Shown here piece by piece: positions 61,991 to 64,000 of a stretch of DNA of 64,000 bases; position 1 is the stretch's first letter, and each line of letters begins with the position of its first letter. A program made the translations under genes and the position numbers. The notes beneath the pieces were generated by a model, which had not been told where the DNA came from, did no database searches, and was given only the letters and a program-made list of their open reading frames with translations. Source of the stretch: Quillaja saponaria (taxonomy: Eukaryota; Streptophyta; Magnoliopsida; Fabales; Quillajaceae); assembly GCA_029379385.1 (NCBI GenBank), contig CM055611.1, forward strand, positions 2,480,001-2,544,000, read 5' to 3'.

Positions 61991-64000
61991 TCGCTGCATG
62001 TGTTGCAAAACAGTGTTTTGTCAATGTCTTGTAGTTGGTAGCATTTTTGCGGTGAGGTGCTTCGTTTTCATTGGTTATCTGTTTTTGTTTATCGTAGTTA
62101 GGTAATGATAGTGGTTATGATTTATGCTCCCAAATGGGCTCATGTAAGTTTTGCTTAAAAATTAAAATCAAATTCAACATATCGATGACAGTGACGACTT
62201 TGATAAGGAGCTGGAGCTTCTAATTATAATGAAAGCGCTAACTATGACATGACAAGGAAAATAGATCCATTGTATACAATTCTTCAAATTATGTAATATG
62301 GATTTCAAATAATGTGAATTTTGTGAATTACTTATTTATTTTAGAATAAGTAAAAAGTAATGTTACCTTGTGCAGTATGGATTCCAAACAATCATGATAA
62401 ATATAAATGAGTCAAATTCCAAACAATCATAATATGGATTCTGTGTCATCACACAAATGAAACTCTCATCTCAATTTATAGATACAATGAAAGCAAAAAC
62501 AAGATTCCCCTTTGATTGTCGAACTAGTGAGACAAAAAAGATCACTTCTTTTATTTGTCAAAGAGTAAGCCAAAACAGATATTTCCTATGATTGTCAAAG
62601 GTTTTGATAATTTTTGAAGATTTTTTTATAATTATTTATTTTAGAATGAGAAAATAAGAAGCAAAAAAATATTGATCTACTAAGAAAATTGTTCTCGAGA
62701 ATACAATTTCTTGTTCTATATTATTTTTACGAGAAATGCAATAATTGTGATCAAGTTTTTTTATGTCCTGATTTTAATATTTTGTTCAATACTTATGTTA
62801 TAACCCGATAATGAAAAATCAAGTTTTATAGGTAAGATGTTAATTTGCGTTGTAAAAGAAATAAATTAATTACATGACCGTATAATTAAACATGTTATTT
62901 TAATATATAATTTTAAAATGTTGTGTATATATTGTCGTAAAATAAACAATACAATTAATATATGTGTATGTATACATATTTACAATTATGAATAAATTTG
63001 AACCACACATTTAATACATATAACAAGAATTTATAAATACTACATGTTAAGATTAAATCTCTACCATATGTTCTACTTTATGAGTTTTACTCTATGTAAT
63101 TTTAATGATAAATAAAATTTATGTATTAACACCACAAATTAGAAAACAACAAATTTAATATATATATATATACACACATGTAAGTAAATTTAATTTACAC
63201 GTGTGAAGAGTTGACTCTACATTTAATCAATTGTAATATTTTATTCTATTTTCTTTCTTTTTCTTGTTTTATCCTACTTTTTCTACCCTTGCTAACCAAC
63301 TTTGGTGTTATTTTTTTTTTCCTGGAGGTTGCTTGGTCACTCCAACTTCAACTTTTATGTTTTGTTCTATTTTCCTTCCTTCACGAAAATTCTAGTTATT
63401 CCTCCTTCTTCCTTCACGTTGCCAAGGCATTCTCTTACTAGAACCACAGTTTGGCTTTTCCTTGGTTTGGGTATGGTCATTCTCTTCCTTAGAGCATCCA
63501 TAACTCTTCATCTTGGCTGGTTTTTTTCCTTTCCTAAAACATCTTTCTTGTCCTTCTCCGTTGTTTCAGTTTTTGCCATATGTAGCTTGCAGCCAAGAAA
63601 TTTCAGCTACGTAATGCTTAGTTGGTTCTTGCTTAAGACATGATGATTCATTCCTCTGCTTTCTATGCCATGTAGCTGCCTTGCTTAGCTTTTGGTTCAC
63701 CCGTGAGGAGCTGCCAATCTCTGCCTTGTTTGGGAATTTTCAACCAGCCGAGTGTTATGCTTGCCTTGGAGTTTAATTTCCATGTTGTGCTGTAAATAGT
63801 GTGTGTGGGAATGAGTTTAGGACAGACCTTGTATCAGTCAGCCCCTGTCCTACTTTTGTCTTGTGGCTCTTCCTTTTCTCTAGCCAAATGAAGGTGTAAA
63901 CGTGAATTAGCTAGACCTGGCTATTTGTCTTGCACAATGGGCTGTATTTCCCTTCCTCCTCTTGCAAGGCTCATCAACTTCTCAAGGAGGCAACTCATAA
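61991..64000. other. Right flank without recognised gene
   Basis: AT-rich to about 63220, then a longer pyrimidine-rich, less AT-rich segment (63230-64000). A 113-codon plus-strand frame at 63302-63643 is hydrophobic, mostly from T-rich composition, with no domain. The last 350 bases look transcribed in composition, but I cannot assign a gene or element. Confidence 0.35.

Noticed and set aside
1..64000. CRISPR arrays, operons, plasmid or phage features
   Set aside because: None seen; the gene structure throughout is that of a plant nuclear genome.

Overview
The window looks like nuclear DNA of a core eudicot plant. It is AT-rich, its genes are intron-split with GT..AG borders, and the intergenic DNA is full of A/T tracts, TIR/foldback elements, LINE relics and SINE-like footprints. 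All proteins are plant types: a PENNYWISE-type BEL1 homeodomain protein, RETICULATA, a MIZ1-like DUF617 protein, ATG1, and a MIR2111 cluster. The species cannot be told from sequence alone.

Layout, left to right: (1) a single-exon glyoxal/galactose-oxidase-like gene on the minus strand (916-2544). (2) About 11 kb of AT-rich DNA holding a SINE-like element and a 563-bp tandem duplication. (3) A BLH9-type BEL1-like homeobox gene on the plus strand (13538-20253, 4 exons). (4) A mitochondrial carrier gene on the plus strand (22083-25572, 7 exons); its first exon has a 57/58-bp tandem duplication that breaks the reading frame. (5) A short element with a perfect 10-bp target-site duplication. (6) Three MIR2111 hairpins between 28.4 and 30.9 kb, two in tandem on the minus strand and one inverted. 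(7) A two-exon LC8-type dynein light chain gene, minus (31510-32994). (8) A single-exon MIZ1-like gene, minus (34326-35090), with a 41-codon upstream ORF. (9) An AIPP1/EDM3-like RRM gene, minus (37104-38478), with a probable 3.1-kb 5'-leader intron carrying a LINE relic. (10) A RETICULATA/LCD1-type gene, minus (44053-47828, 7 exons). (11) About 4.7 kb of AT-rich DNA with a large foldback element and a long-TIR MITE. (12) An ATG1 autophagy kinase gene, minus (52601-61524, 13 exons, 732 aa), with one GC-AG intron. (13) A 2.4-kb right flank with no gene recognised.

The genes do not form a pathway; this is ordinary plant gene order. From memory, the set ATG1 - RETICULATA - DUF617 - mitochondrial carrier resembles the Arabidopsis At2g37840-At2g37890 interval, which would make this conserved microsynteny. 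Exon borders were read by eye from splice consensus, frame continuity and family similarity. The reading frame stays open across every junction listed, except in carrier exon 1. I saw no evidence of a wholly novel system. The most notable items are the inverted/tandem MIR2111 cluster with one variant mature sequence, the carrier frame break, the uORF ending 7 nt before the MIZ1-like start, and a 21-bp minisatellite in the last ATG1 intron.
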